64,000 bases of DNA, taken from assembly GCA_949840885.1 (NCBI GenBank), contig CATKYJ010000017.1:1-64000 (forward strand), given 5' to 3'. Origin of the DNA: an uncultured Acetatifactor sp. GTDB taxonomy: Bacteria > Bacillota > Clostridia > Lachnospirales > Lachnospiraceae. The notes under the pieces were generated by a model. The model ran no database searches. It was not told the DNA's origin and saw nothing but the letters and a program-made list of their open reading frames with translations. Below, piece after piece: positions 58,769 through 64,000 of the stretch. Numbering within the stretch: the stretch's first letter is position 1; each line of letters begins with the position of its first letter. The translations under genes and the position numbers were made by a program.

Positions 58769-58820
58769 ATACTACTATAAAAGCCTATATTTTCACATGA
58801 TTCTGGTAAAATATACTCTG

Positions 58821-58916
58821 ACTCTTAATCAGGGTGTCCAGGGTTCGAGCCCCTGATGGCGCATTGTAAGGACTGTTTTTGAGGACATATGAGCCTTGGG
58901 GACGGTTCTTTTTTTG
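58821..58916 (+). repeat. Attachment repeat 2 (prophage attR / CRESS element attL)
   Basis: The second identical 96-bp copy. CTG just before it also matches copy 1 (from 22883). It marks the junction between the prophage and the CRESS-Rep element, so both used the same target sequence. Confidence 0.95.
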
Positions 58917-59081
58917 TGGCCGGAGGAGGACGCGGAAAAAATCAGGTAGTGCCGGCGGGCATGGGAGATAACGGATAAGAGAGTGGAAAAAGACGGAAAG
59001 ACGACTGCAGAACCAGGCCGAAAACCGATAAAGAAAATCCGGAAACGGAACCTGCAGGGCCATATCAAGGCGACATGGCAG

Positions 59082-59990
59082 TCAGGACTCCGCGCCCGGA
59101 TCCGAAAGCCCCAACTTGTCCAAGTGGGATATGGAATCGCGGCTTGCTATGACCTCATAGGCAAAGTGGAGGTAGCGTCTGGTGGTTTCAACGTCCTCAT
59201 GGCCCATGATGTACATGAGGCGATATATGTCCACTTGACCCTTGTGCTCATATTGATCAATGCAGTAATTGGTGGCGAAGTTGTGTCGGAGTTTATGGGA
59301 AGAAAGCTCAAAGGGCAGGCAGCCAGCCAGTTTGGCAACCATTAGCTTAACGGCATTCCCGGTCAGGGGCTCTCCGCGGCGGTTTACAAAGAGCACATCC
59401 GAACGATAAGGACACATGGCAACATAGCCTTTCATGAAACGCTGTGTCAGGAGGCCCAGCGGAACCGTGCGCTCCTTATCGCCCTTACCACGAACAACCA
59501 TCCGGTTATCGGCATAGGATATCCGGGAGCGGCGGAGCGTACAGACTTCAGACTGGCGCAGGCCGCTGTCATACATGAGGGCGATAATGCATTTATTGCG
59601 CAGAACCATCCAGTCGGACTCCGCAGTAATAGAGCCAAAGATGGCACTGACCTCCGGTTCCGTGTAGATACGAACCTCGCGTTTTGGAGACTTTGGCACT
59701 TTCACTTTCCTGGCATCATAGGACGCTCCATACTCCGCCTGGGCCCAGCGGAGGAATATTTTCACATGCCGTACGTAAGTAGACCGGGTGGAGCGGCTAA
59801 GGGGCCTCTTCAGGAGCCGCAGGATATACTGCTGGACATCTTCCTGACGCACATCCGGAAACGGCCTGGAGGGGCCCACAAAGGCCACGAAAGGGGAAAC
59901 AAAGTCCCTATAGGCAGTTATGGTCTTATGGGACAGATCGGAAAGCTGTCTTGACAGGATGAAGTTGTCAAATGCTTCCTGAACCGTCAT
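59082..59990 (-). CDS. int: Xer-type tyrosine integrase of the CRESS element
   Basis: A 302-residue recombinase with SAM-like N-terminal domain (FDNFILSRQLSDLSHKT) and catalytic residues in SGLRQSEVCTL, HKLRHNFAT, MGHEDVETT and Tyr of RRYLHF. It lacks the arm-binding domain of the prophage integrase, so it is XerC/D-like. It overlaps the rep stop by 4 bp, so replication and integration functions are co-translated. A fragment of a close relative lies at 62300. Confidence 0.92.
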   Translation of the reverse strand: MTVQEAFDNFILSRQLSDLSHKTITAYRDFVSPFVAFVGPSRPFPDVRQEDVQQYILRLLKRPLSRSTRSTYVRHVKIFLRWAQAEYGASYDARKVKVPKSPKREVRIYTEPEVSAIFGSITAESDWMVLRNKCIIALMYDSGLRQSEVCTLRRSRISYADNRMVVRGKGDKERTVPLGLLTQRFMKGYVAMCPYRSDVLFVNRRGEPLTGNAVKLMVAKLAGCLPFELSSHKLRHNFATNYCIDQYEHKGQVDIYRLMYIMGHEDVETTRRYLHFAYEVIASRDSISHLDKLGLSDPGAES

Positions 59991-61063
59991 ATGGCACCCC
60001 GCTTATCGAATGGAGCAACGACGCCAGGAGAGAGCGGCAGAAAGGAGTCCCTGCAGGAGAGCCCCGCATTGCGAATCATATCGGAGCAGTCTTTGTATTT
60101 AGACATAGGCAGGGAGAACCGATGAAAGCCGGAATCATCTTTCCAGTGATACATAACGGTACGAATACGCCTGCGAAGTTGGTCAAAGGTTTCAATGGAA
60201 CGCTCCGACATATCCTGGACATTCCGGTTATAGACCTGTTCCGGAGCATAAACACTGGTCAGATGAACCTCATTCCAGAGGGTAGAGACATTATGATAGC
60301 GCGCATGAACATCCGAAACATATATGTCCAGCAGGGTAAGTAGAAAGTTATAGGGGAACTGTCCCCGATATTCATCCATGAAGAGCACAGGCTGGCACAT
60401 GTAGCCGTCAAAGCAACCGTTACCATAGTCGGTCATGAAGTAGACCTGGTCAGGGCCGTATTTCTCTAAAAGGGAATTGGAGAAATAGGACTTGCCAGAA
60501 CCACTCTGCCCAAAGTGCCAAACCACATCAACCTCGCGGGTATGTCCGACATCCTGACGGCACTTGTCACGGTAAGCGGAGACTATGATATCCTCATATC
60601 TGCGATAAGAGAGGGACATGGCCATGATTTCTCTAGGAGACTTACCGGAATTCAAGAGTTCCTCTATGACCTCCAAATCCCTGCGCTGACCCTGGCAACC
60701 CTTAATCTCGCCATGCCGGGAAGTGGCAATAACCTTTTCGCCTTTCTCCTCAAACTTACCGCGCTTATTGATATAATCTTCAGCTTGTTCCTTACTGCCT
60801 TTTGTAGGTTCAAAATGCGTGCCTGGAGCATAACTATTCTTCACTGCAGAGAACCGCATGGTCTTTACGTCCTCCAGAACCATGTGCACATGCTTCAGGC
60901 CATCGGCAGAGATGCAGTAAATCCAAGCACCAGTCCGAGAGGGACTGACAGATATCCATTCATCACGGAGCCTGTCAATAATCTCTTGGGGAGTGCCGGA
61001 ATACCCATGTTCCTCCGGATTATTAAATACGCAGAACCAGCTTTTTGTTACTACGTCATTCAT
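59987..61063 (-). CDS. rep: CRESS-DNA-virus-like replication protein (HUH plus SF3 helicase)
   Basis: A 358-residue Rep. HUH endonuclease motif I is WFCVFNNPEE, motif II is LKHVHMVLED (His-x-His), and motif III is AEDYINKRG with the nicking Tyr. The superfamily 3 helicase domain follows: Walker A GQSGSGKSYF, Walker B VLFMDEYRGQ, and a motif C-like LTSVYAPEQVY. This domain pair is shared by circular ssDNA viruses of eukaryotes and a group of bacterial plasmids (pCRESS), from which such viruses are thought to derive. Rep nicks the origin and unwinds DNA for rolling-circle replication. ATG follows AAAGGAGTCGC at 10 nt. Confidence 0.9.
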   Translation of the reverse strand: MNDVVTKSWFCVFNNPEEHGYSGTPQEIIDRLRDEWISVSPSRTGAWIYCISADGLKHVHMVLEDVKTMRFSAVKNSYAPGTHFEPTKGSKEQAEDYINKRGKFEEKGEKVIATSRHGEIKGCQGQRRDLEVIEELLNSGKSPREIMAMSLSYRRYEDIIVSAYRDKCRQDVGHTREVDVVWHFGQSGSGKSYFSNSLLEKYGPDQVYFMTDYGNGCFDGYMCQPVLFMDEYRGQFPYNFLLTLLDIYVSDVHARYHNVSTLWNEVHLTSVYAPEQVYNRNVQDMSERSIETFDQLRRRIRTVMYHWKDDSGFHRFSLPMSKYKDCSDMIRNAGLSCRDSFLPLSPGVVAPFDKRGAI

Positions 61064-61117
61064 ACAAGAGCGACTCCTTTCATAACAGAAAATCTAAAAT
61101 GATGTCAATTTTTATGT

Positions 61118-61240
61118 TTGTAACGAAGTTGTAACCGAAGTCGGTTACAAAATGGAGTGAGTAAAATCAAGGGCTTAAGGGCATTTGTAACGTGTAACGA
61201 AGTCGGGGGTCCTAAAGGGTTGCACGAAAGTAGTACTACT
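61118..61240. other. Candidate rolling-circle origin with iterons
   Basis: Upstream of rep lie repeats of TGTAACGAAGT (about 61119, 61193), the palindrome GTAACCG-AAGT-CGGTTAC (61131-61148), TTTGTAAC/GTTACAAA arms (61118-61125, 61144-61151) and a 12-bp palindrome AGTAGTACTACT (61229-61240). The latter contains TAGTACTAC, one base from the CRESS nonanucleotide TAGTATTAC. A clear stem-loop around it is weak (GGGT/ACCC). Position between rep and the RHH gene fits an origin. Confidence 0.5.
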
Positions 61241-61277
61241 GTCACCCCACTTTTTTGGAAAAAGGAGAAAAAATAAA

Positions 61278-61544
61278 ATGCCATCAAATTTACCAGTTAT
61301 CAAGGCTAACACATCATACGAAAATATCTCCAAAATGAAAGTAATAGCAAAACAAAATAAAAGAAGTATTGCAAAAGAGTTGGAATGGCTTATCGAAAAA
61401 CATATAGAGGAGTACGAAAAAGAACATGGAGAAATAAAGACTCTAGTAACAATAACCACAGACAAAGACACAAATTTTACGGAAAAAGCAAAGGAAAGCT
61501 TTAATCTAGGTTTTGAAAAAGGTACAGGAAAAAACAAAGACTAA
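61278..61544 (+). CDS. Arc-type ribbon-helix-helix protein
   Basis: An 88-residue protein with an Arc-like core (ISKMKVIAKQNKRSIAKELE then WLIEKHIEEYEKE) followed by an acidic/basic tail. GGAAAAAGGAGAAAAAATAAA precedes ATG. It diverges from rep across the origin region, so it probably controls rep transcription or copy number. Confidence 0.75.
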   Translation: MPSNLPVIKANTSYENISKMKVIAKQNKRSIAKELEWLIEKHIEEYEKEHGEIKTLVTITTDKDTNFTEKAKESFNLGFEKGTGKNKD

Positions 61545-61552
61545 AATACCAG

Positions 61553-61654
61553 ATGTGGGAACCATTTAAACCAGACGATGATTATAACATATATCCATCA
61601 GATGAAGATTCACCATTTGAGGAGAGATATAAAAACGCTGGTAACGATAATTAA
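61553..61654 (+). CDS. Small acidic protein, 33 aa
   Basis: MWEPFKPDDDYNIYPSDEDS then PFEERYKNAGNDN. It starts 8 bp after the RHH gene without a good binding site, so it may be translated by coupling. Not recognised; a DNA-mimic or partner peptide cannot be judged from sequence. Confidence 0.4.
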   Translation: MWEPFKPDDDYNIYPSDEDSPFEERYKNAGNDN

Positions 61655-61659
61655 AAAAA

Positions 61660-61691
61660 CACCCTGCGGAGCCGGACAGTGCCGCAGGGTG
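61660..61691 (-). terminator. Hairpin with minus-strand T-tail
   Basis: CACCCTGCGG and CCGCAGGGTG make a perfect 10-bp stem. The T-run (GTTTTTTTAA) is on the minus strand, the A-run on the plus strand, so it stops leftward transcription best. Confidence 0.7.
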
Positions 61692-61754
61692 AAAAAACGT
61701 AGCAAGGCGGCCGCCAGCAGACAAAAAAGTGTAGAACAATGTCAGATCATGTGA

Positions 61755-61760
61755 TATAAT
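61755..61760 (+). promoter_or_regulatory. -10 box of the Fst-like toxin mRNA
   Basis: TATAAT, with TAGAAC 17 bp upstream as a poor -35. Start of transcription would be about 61767, giving a ~42-nt leader. Confidence 0.5.
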
Positions 61761-61808
61761 GTCCATGTTGCCCGAACCGAAACCCAGGCAATGGGAGGAG
61801 GTGAAGCA

Positions 61809-61907
61809 ATGGAGATACTTATCAACTTTCTCGTGTCGGTCACGGCCGGTATAGTCTGTCTATATATCGGCAAATGGCTTGACAGGCACGACCCGGGTAA
61901 CAAATAA
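61809..61907 (+). CDS. Fst-like type I toxin
   Basis: A 32-residue membrane peptide: polar start MEIL, transmembrane helix INFLVSVTAGIVCLYIG, then KWLDRHDPGNK. The helix followed by WLD and a charged tail is the Fst/Ldr toxin pattern. GGGAGGAGGTGAAGCA is a very strong binding site. The convergent antisense RNA, shared terminator and direct repeats reproduce the par locus of plasmid pAD1. It probably kills cells that lose the element. Confidence 0.78.
   Translation: MEILINFLVSVTAGIVCLYIGKWLDRHDPGNK
61817..61832 (+). repeat. par-type direct repeat a
   Basis: ACTTATCAACTTTCTC in the toxin translation-start region; 15 of 16 bases recur as ACTTATCAACTTCCTC at 61997-62012, in the 5' part of the antisense RNA. 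Confidence 0.75.
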
Positions 61908-61946
61908 AAGCCTGGCGGACTCTTCACCGCCCGAAAAAACGAAGAA

Positions 61947-61981
61947 GAGCCCCCAAGGTGTCACCAGCACCGAGGGGGCTC
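61947..61981. terminator. Bidirectional terminator of the par-like locus
   Basis: GAGCCCCC-AA-GGTG and CACC-GA-GGGGGCTC pair with a 2x2 internal loop around TCACCAG. The plus-strand tail is ATTCTTTT and the minus-strand tail TTCTTCGTTTTTTC. Confidence 0.85.
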
Positions 61982-61996
61982 ATTCTTTTGCAATGG

Positions 61997-62012
61997 ACTT
62001 ATCAACTTCCTC
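61997..62012 (+). repeat. par-type direct repeat b
   Basis: ACTTATCAACTTCCTC, preceded like repeat a by GCAATGG. Transcribed on the minus strand it yields the complement of the toxin start. Confidence 0.75.
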
Positions 62013-62203
62013 TGTCTGAGGACATTATAGCATATGCATTTTACGATTACAAGATACAAAAATTAATATTCAGGAAGAAAAAGTCCCCGACGTTACAATT
62101 CATGGCCTAGCCGATAAAGAAAAACCTCGCAGAAATTGATTGCGAGGTTTTTTGCATGGTTACTTAAAAATCGAATAAGCAGTCTGAATACAGGAACCAT
62201 GTA

Positions 62204-62299
62204 ACTCTTAATCAGGGTGTCCAGGGTTCGAGCCCCTGATGGCGCATTGTAAGGACTGTTTTTGAGGACATATGAGCCTTGGGGACGGTTCTTTTTTTG
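62204..62299 (+). repeat. Attachment repeat 3 (CRESS element attR)
   Basis: The third identical 96-bp copy, followed directly by the remnant of another integrase gene. Confidence 0.95.
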
Positions 62300-62476
62300 G
62301 CGTGTGGGAGAAAAAATCATGGACATCTCCCTGGCGGACGTCCGGAAACGGACTGGCCGGACCACAAAGGACATGAAAGGGGAAATGAAATCCCTATGGG
62401 CAGTTACGGTCCTCTGGGACAAATCGGCAAGCTGCCTTGACAGGATGAAGTTGCCGAATACTTCCTGAAGTGTCAT
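62300..62476 (-). pseudogene. Remnant integrase of a third CRESS-type element
   Basis: The N-terminal ~50 codons (MTLQEVFGNFILSRQLADLS, then TVTAHRDFISPFMSF) align with the integrase at 59082 (MTVQEAFDNFILSRQLSDLS). The frame then breaks into a short stretch resembling the region just after attachment repeat 2 (GCGGAAAAAATCA-like), so an internal deletion joined the element end to the integrase start. No rep remains. Confidence 0.85.
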
Positions 62477-62503
62477 ACGATACTTCGCGTAGGCTCCATC
62501 CGG

Positions 62504-63118
62504 TTACAAGAGCATCTTTGCCATCCATTCATGCCGCTCCTCTGCGGAAAACAGATTGATGCCCTCCGTCTCCCCGGTTCTGTCCCGGAATTCCGGAAAC
62601 AGGAAGCCCGCTTTAGGCTCCCCTGCTTCATAATCCCCTGCTACAGGGCAGATGGCGCAGATCAGGAAATTGTATACCTCTTCCGACTCCCGCTGCTGCA
62701 CCTTATCGCTTCCTTTCAGGGGCACGTCGTAATTCCCGTGAAAAATATAAATGCCATAGGAAAAGCCTGGCCGGTACCGCTCTCCTATATATTCATACAG
62801 GGACAGCAGCAGAGCGTCATTCTTCAGTTCGCACTCCCGAAGCGCCATGAGCAGCTGCCAGATGCTCCCCGGACGCCTGCTTTCCGGCCCAAAGCGGTAA
62901 TTTTTCAGAGCCCGGTTTGTATCCGCAAAAAGCACGGCCTTTGCCAGCTTTAGATGCTTTGCCTTATCCGCGCCTGACAGCTTCTGAAAATGCGTATTGA
63001 ATGTGCCGTCCACAAAGCCTTCCTCATCCATATAGGCTCCTGCTATTCTGCCGAAGCAGTTTCTGGCCACGGTCATTCTTCTGGTAAGCTCCAACATATC
63101 CTCGCGATTGATCTGCAT
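62504..63118 (-). CDS. DUF4317-like protein, possibly truncated
   Basis: A 204-residue protein: DMLELTRRMTVARNCFGRIAG, GAYMDEEGFVDGTFNTHFQK and YGIYIFHGNYDVP match the N-terminal half of DUF4317 proteins of Clostridia, which are usually nearly twice as long. It ends 28 bp from the integrase remnant, so its C-terminus may have been cut by the insertion/deletion history of the site. Function unknown. Confidence 0.65.
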   Translation of the reverse strand: MQINREDMLELTRRMTVARNCFGRIAGAYMDEEGFVDGTFNTHFQKLSGADKAKHLKLAKAVLFADTNRALKNYRFGPESRRPGSIWQLLMALRECELKNDALLLSLYEYIGERYRPGFSYGIYIFHGNYDVPLKGSDKVQQRESEEVYNFLICAICPVAGDYEAGEPKAGFLFPEFRDRTGETEGINLFSAEERHEWMAKMLL

Positions 63119-63172
63119 ATTTATCGTTTCGTTCCTTTTTCAATTGATGTAAGCCCGTTCATGGTGTTCTGC

Positions 63173-63757
63173 TCATTCCTGCTGTGTATACTCTATGCCG
63201 GAGGCACGCTTTTCCCGGATTTTCTCAGGAAACAACTGTGCGATCTCCTCCGCGGCCTGCTCCGGTGATTTATTATCCACAAAGTACTTCCACTGAATCT
63301 TGCTAAACGTTGCCTTAACATACTGAATATCTTCCCGGATTTCTCTTAAATAATGGTCTCTGTGGGTTTCCTTATATTCATTGTCCTCATATACCTGATC
63401 ATTCTCATCGGAAAAAACCAGTCTTTCGAAAATATGCTCTTTCGTATCCTGAAGCTCTACGGCAATGACATTTTCCCTCTGCAAAAAATAATTAAAATTT
63501 CGGGCATAATAAATCGGACTCACCGCAAGTACCATGTTGTCCCCATTGTTATCGATTACTTCCCTTAACACCTTGCCCTTAACTTTGGCTCTCTCATAGG
63601 GCCAGGGATTCTTTTTCATAAATTCCTCCAATGTGGTATGAAATTTCTTCCTGATCTCGTCGTCCAGATCAAAAAAAGGATATTTTAGTTTCTTTGCCAG
63701 GATTTCTCCCGTAACTGTTTTGCCCACATTCGTCACGCCAAAAATTAACAGAATCAT
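63173..63757 (-). CDS. Shikimate-kinase-like P-loop protein
   Basis: A 194-residue nucleoside-monophosphate-kinase fold: Walker A FGVTNVGKTVTGEILAKKL, then YPFFDLDDEIR where shikimate kinase has its substrate Asp. The C-terminal half differs from AroK (no typical lid Arg block, a charged KETHRDHYLREIREDI helix), so it is probably not biosynthetic shikimate kinase but a related small-molecule kinase. Confidence 0.75.
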   Translation of the reverse strand: MILLIFGVTNVGKTVTGEILAKKLKYPFFDLDDEIRKKFHTTLEEFMKKNPWPYERAKVKGKVLREVIDNNGDNMVLAVSPIYYARNFNYFLQRENVIAVELQDTKEHIFERLVFSDENDQVYEDNEYKETHRDHYLREIREDIQYVKATFSKIQWKYFVDNKSPEQAAEEIAQLFPEKIREKRASGIEYTQQE

Positions 63758-63767
63758 CTCTCATTCC

Positions 63768-64000
63768 CTATTTTTTCAAATCGGTTGCCAAGTTTCTCTT
63801 TTTCTGCCGCTCCACATAACCGCTGATCTTGTCGTCATAGTCCGGATACGGATATCCCAGCAGGCGGGCTGTTCTCTTCGAAACTTCTCGAAATAGTTTC
63901 ATACAGCCCGTCAGCGCAGTCCACATATCCCCATAGGAATCCATTCTATAGGTGGAAAGCAGTCTCTGCCACAGTTCCCCGGACACATACTGCTCCAGAA
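63768..64000 (-). CDS. Aminoglycoside 6-adenylyltransferase-like protein (C-terminal part)
   Basis: The frame continues beyond the right edge; only about 77 C-terminal residues are visible. The stretch LWQRLLSTYRMDSYGDMW then CMKLFREVSKRTARLLGYPY and YDDKISGYVE resembles the C-terminus of AadE/ANT(6)-type nucleotidyltransferases, which adenylate streptomycin. The catalytic N-terminal domain is outside the window, so activity cannot be judged. It may be a housekeeping relative. Confidence 0.7.
   Translation of the reverse strand, partial: LEQYVSGELWQRLLSTYRMDSYGDMWTALTGCMKLFREVSKRTARLLGYPYPDYDDKISGYVERQKKRNLATDLKK

Larger units (their letters stand above)
22982..58820. mobile_element. Siphovirus-type prophage in tRNA-Lys
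   Basis: About 36 kb bounded by 96-bp direct repeats. Order: integrase (minus), lysogeny genes (minus), cro and early genes, replication genes, terminase, HK97-type head, tail with tape measure, host-recognition genes, holin, amidase. All structural genes are intact by eye, so it may be inducible. The integrase is at the attL end. Confidence 0.93.
61945..62017 (-). ncRNA. Antitoxin antisense RNA (par RNA II-like)
   Basis: The minus-strand promoter has TTGTAA (62052-62047), 17 bp, TATAAT (62029-62024). The predicted RNA starts near 62017, carries GAGGAAGTTGATAAGT, which pairs with the toxin start region over 16 bp (one G-U), and ends at the terminator shared with the toxin mRNA. About 73 nt, close to the size of pAD1 RNA II. 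Confidence 0.72.
58917..62203. mobile_element. Integrated CRESS-Rep element (~3.3 kb)
   Basis: Bounded by attachment repeats 2 and 3. It encodes a Xer-type integrase, a CRESS-DNA-virus-like Rep, a ribbon-helix-helix protein, a small acidic protein and a par/fst-like toxin-antitoxin locus. This fits an integrated pCRESS-type plasmid rather than a phage satellite, since no packaging genes are present. Confidence 0.85.

Noticed and set aside
58917..62203. Phage satellite (PICI-like)
   Set aside because: No terminase small subunit, capsid-interference or primase genes are present. The Rep is HUH/SF3 type, so an integrated pCRESS-type plasmid fits better.

Overview
The window looks like the chromosome of a gut-type Clostridia bacterium, most likely Lachnospiraceae. 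Supporting signs are strong AGGAGG-type ribosome binding sites, frequent TTG/GTG starts, a YesM/YesN-type two-component system next to an LplB/YtcP-type sugar ABC transporter, a DUF4317-like protein, and the style of the mobile genes. No rRNA and no CRISPR array were seen. Identifications come from reading the sequence without database searches.

Layout. (1) 1-2.6 kb: an RNA-repair module (RtcB-type ligase plus PrfH-type ribosome rescue factor) with its own promoter, a 26-codon leader ORF and a terminator-like hairpin. (2) 2.6-7.8 kb: a decayed integrative element beside tRNA-Pro, holding small HTH proteins, truncated replication and mobilization genes, a phage holin plus GH25 lysozyme, and Xis plus integrase. 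(3) 8.2-16.4 kb: response regulator, histidine kinase, two permeases, a lipoprotein binding protein and an FAD oxidoreductase, probably one nutrient-response locus. (4) 16.5-22.7 kb: an unknown protein, an RlmI-like methyltransferase, a second diverged RtcB-PrfH module with the same leader architecture, and two unknown membrane proteins.

(5) 22.9-62.5 kb: an insertion array in tRNA-Lys(CTT). A 96-bp sequence (3' part of the tRNA plus 53 bp downstream) occurs three times, identically as read, at 22886, 58821 and 62204. Between copies 1 and 2 lies a ~36-kb siphovirus-type prophage: integrase, a type I toxin-antitoxin candidate, RhuM, a CI/Cro switch, an array of small divergent genes on four copies of a ~104-bp repeat, early genes, HicAB, HK97-type head genes, a tail module with a -1 frameshift, a glycosyltransferase next to a Ser/Thr-rich protein, holin and amidase. 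Between copies 2 and 3 lies a ~3.3-kb element with a CRESS-DNA-virus-like Rep (HUH plus superfamily 3 helicase), a Xer-type integrase, a likely origin, a ribbon-helix-helix protein and an Fst/par-like type I toxin-antitoxin locus. Copy 3 is followed by an integrase fragment from a third, mostly deleted relative.

(6) 62.5-64 kb: chromosomal genes on the minus strand (DUF4317-like protein, shikimate-kinase-like P-loop protein, end of an aminoglycoside 6-adenylyltransferase-like gene).

The most unusual items are the leader-controlled duplicate RtcB-PrfH modules, the integrated CRESS-Rep element with its addiction module stacked behind a prophage in one tRNA gene, the divergent small-gene cassette array, and the glycosyltransferase paired with a Ser/Thr-rich virion-type protein.
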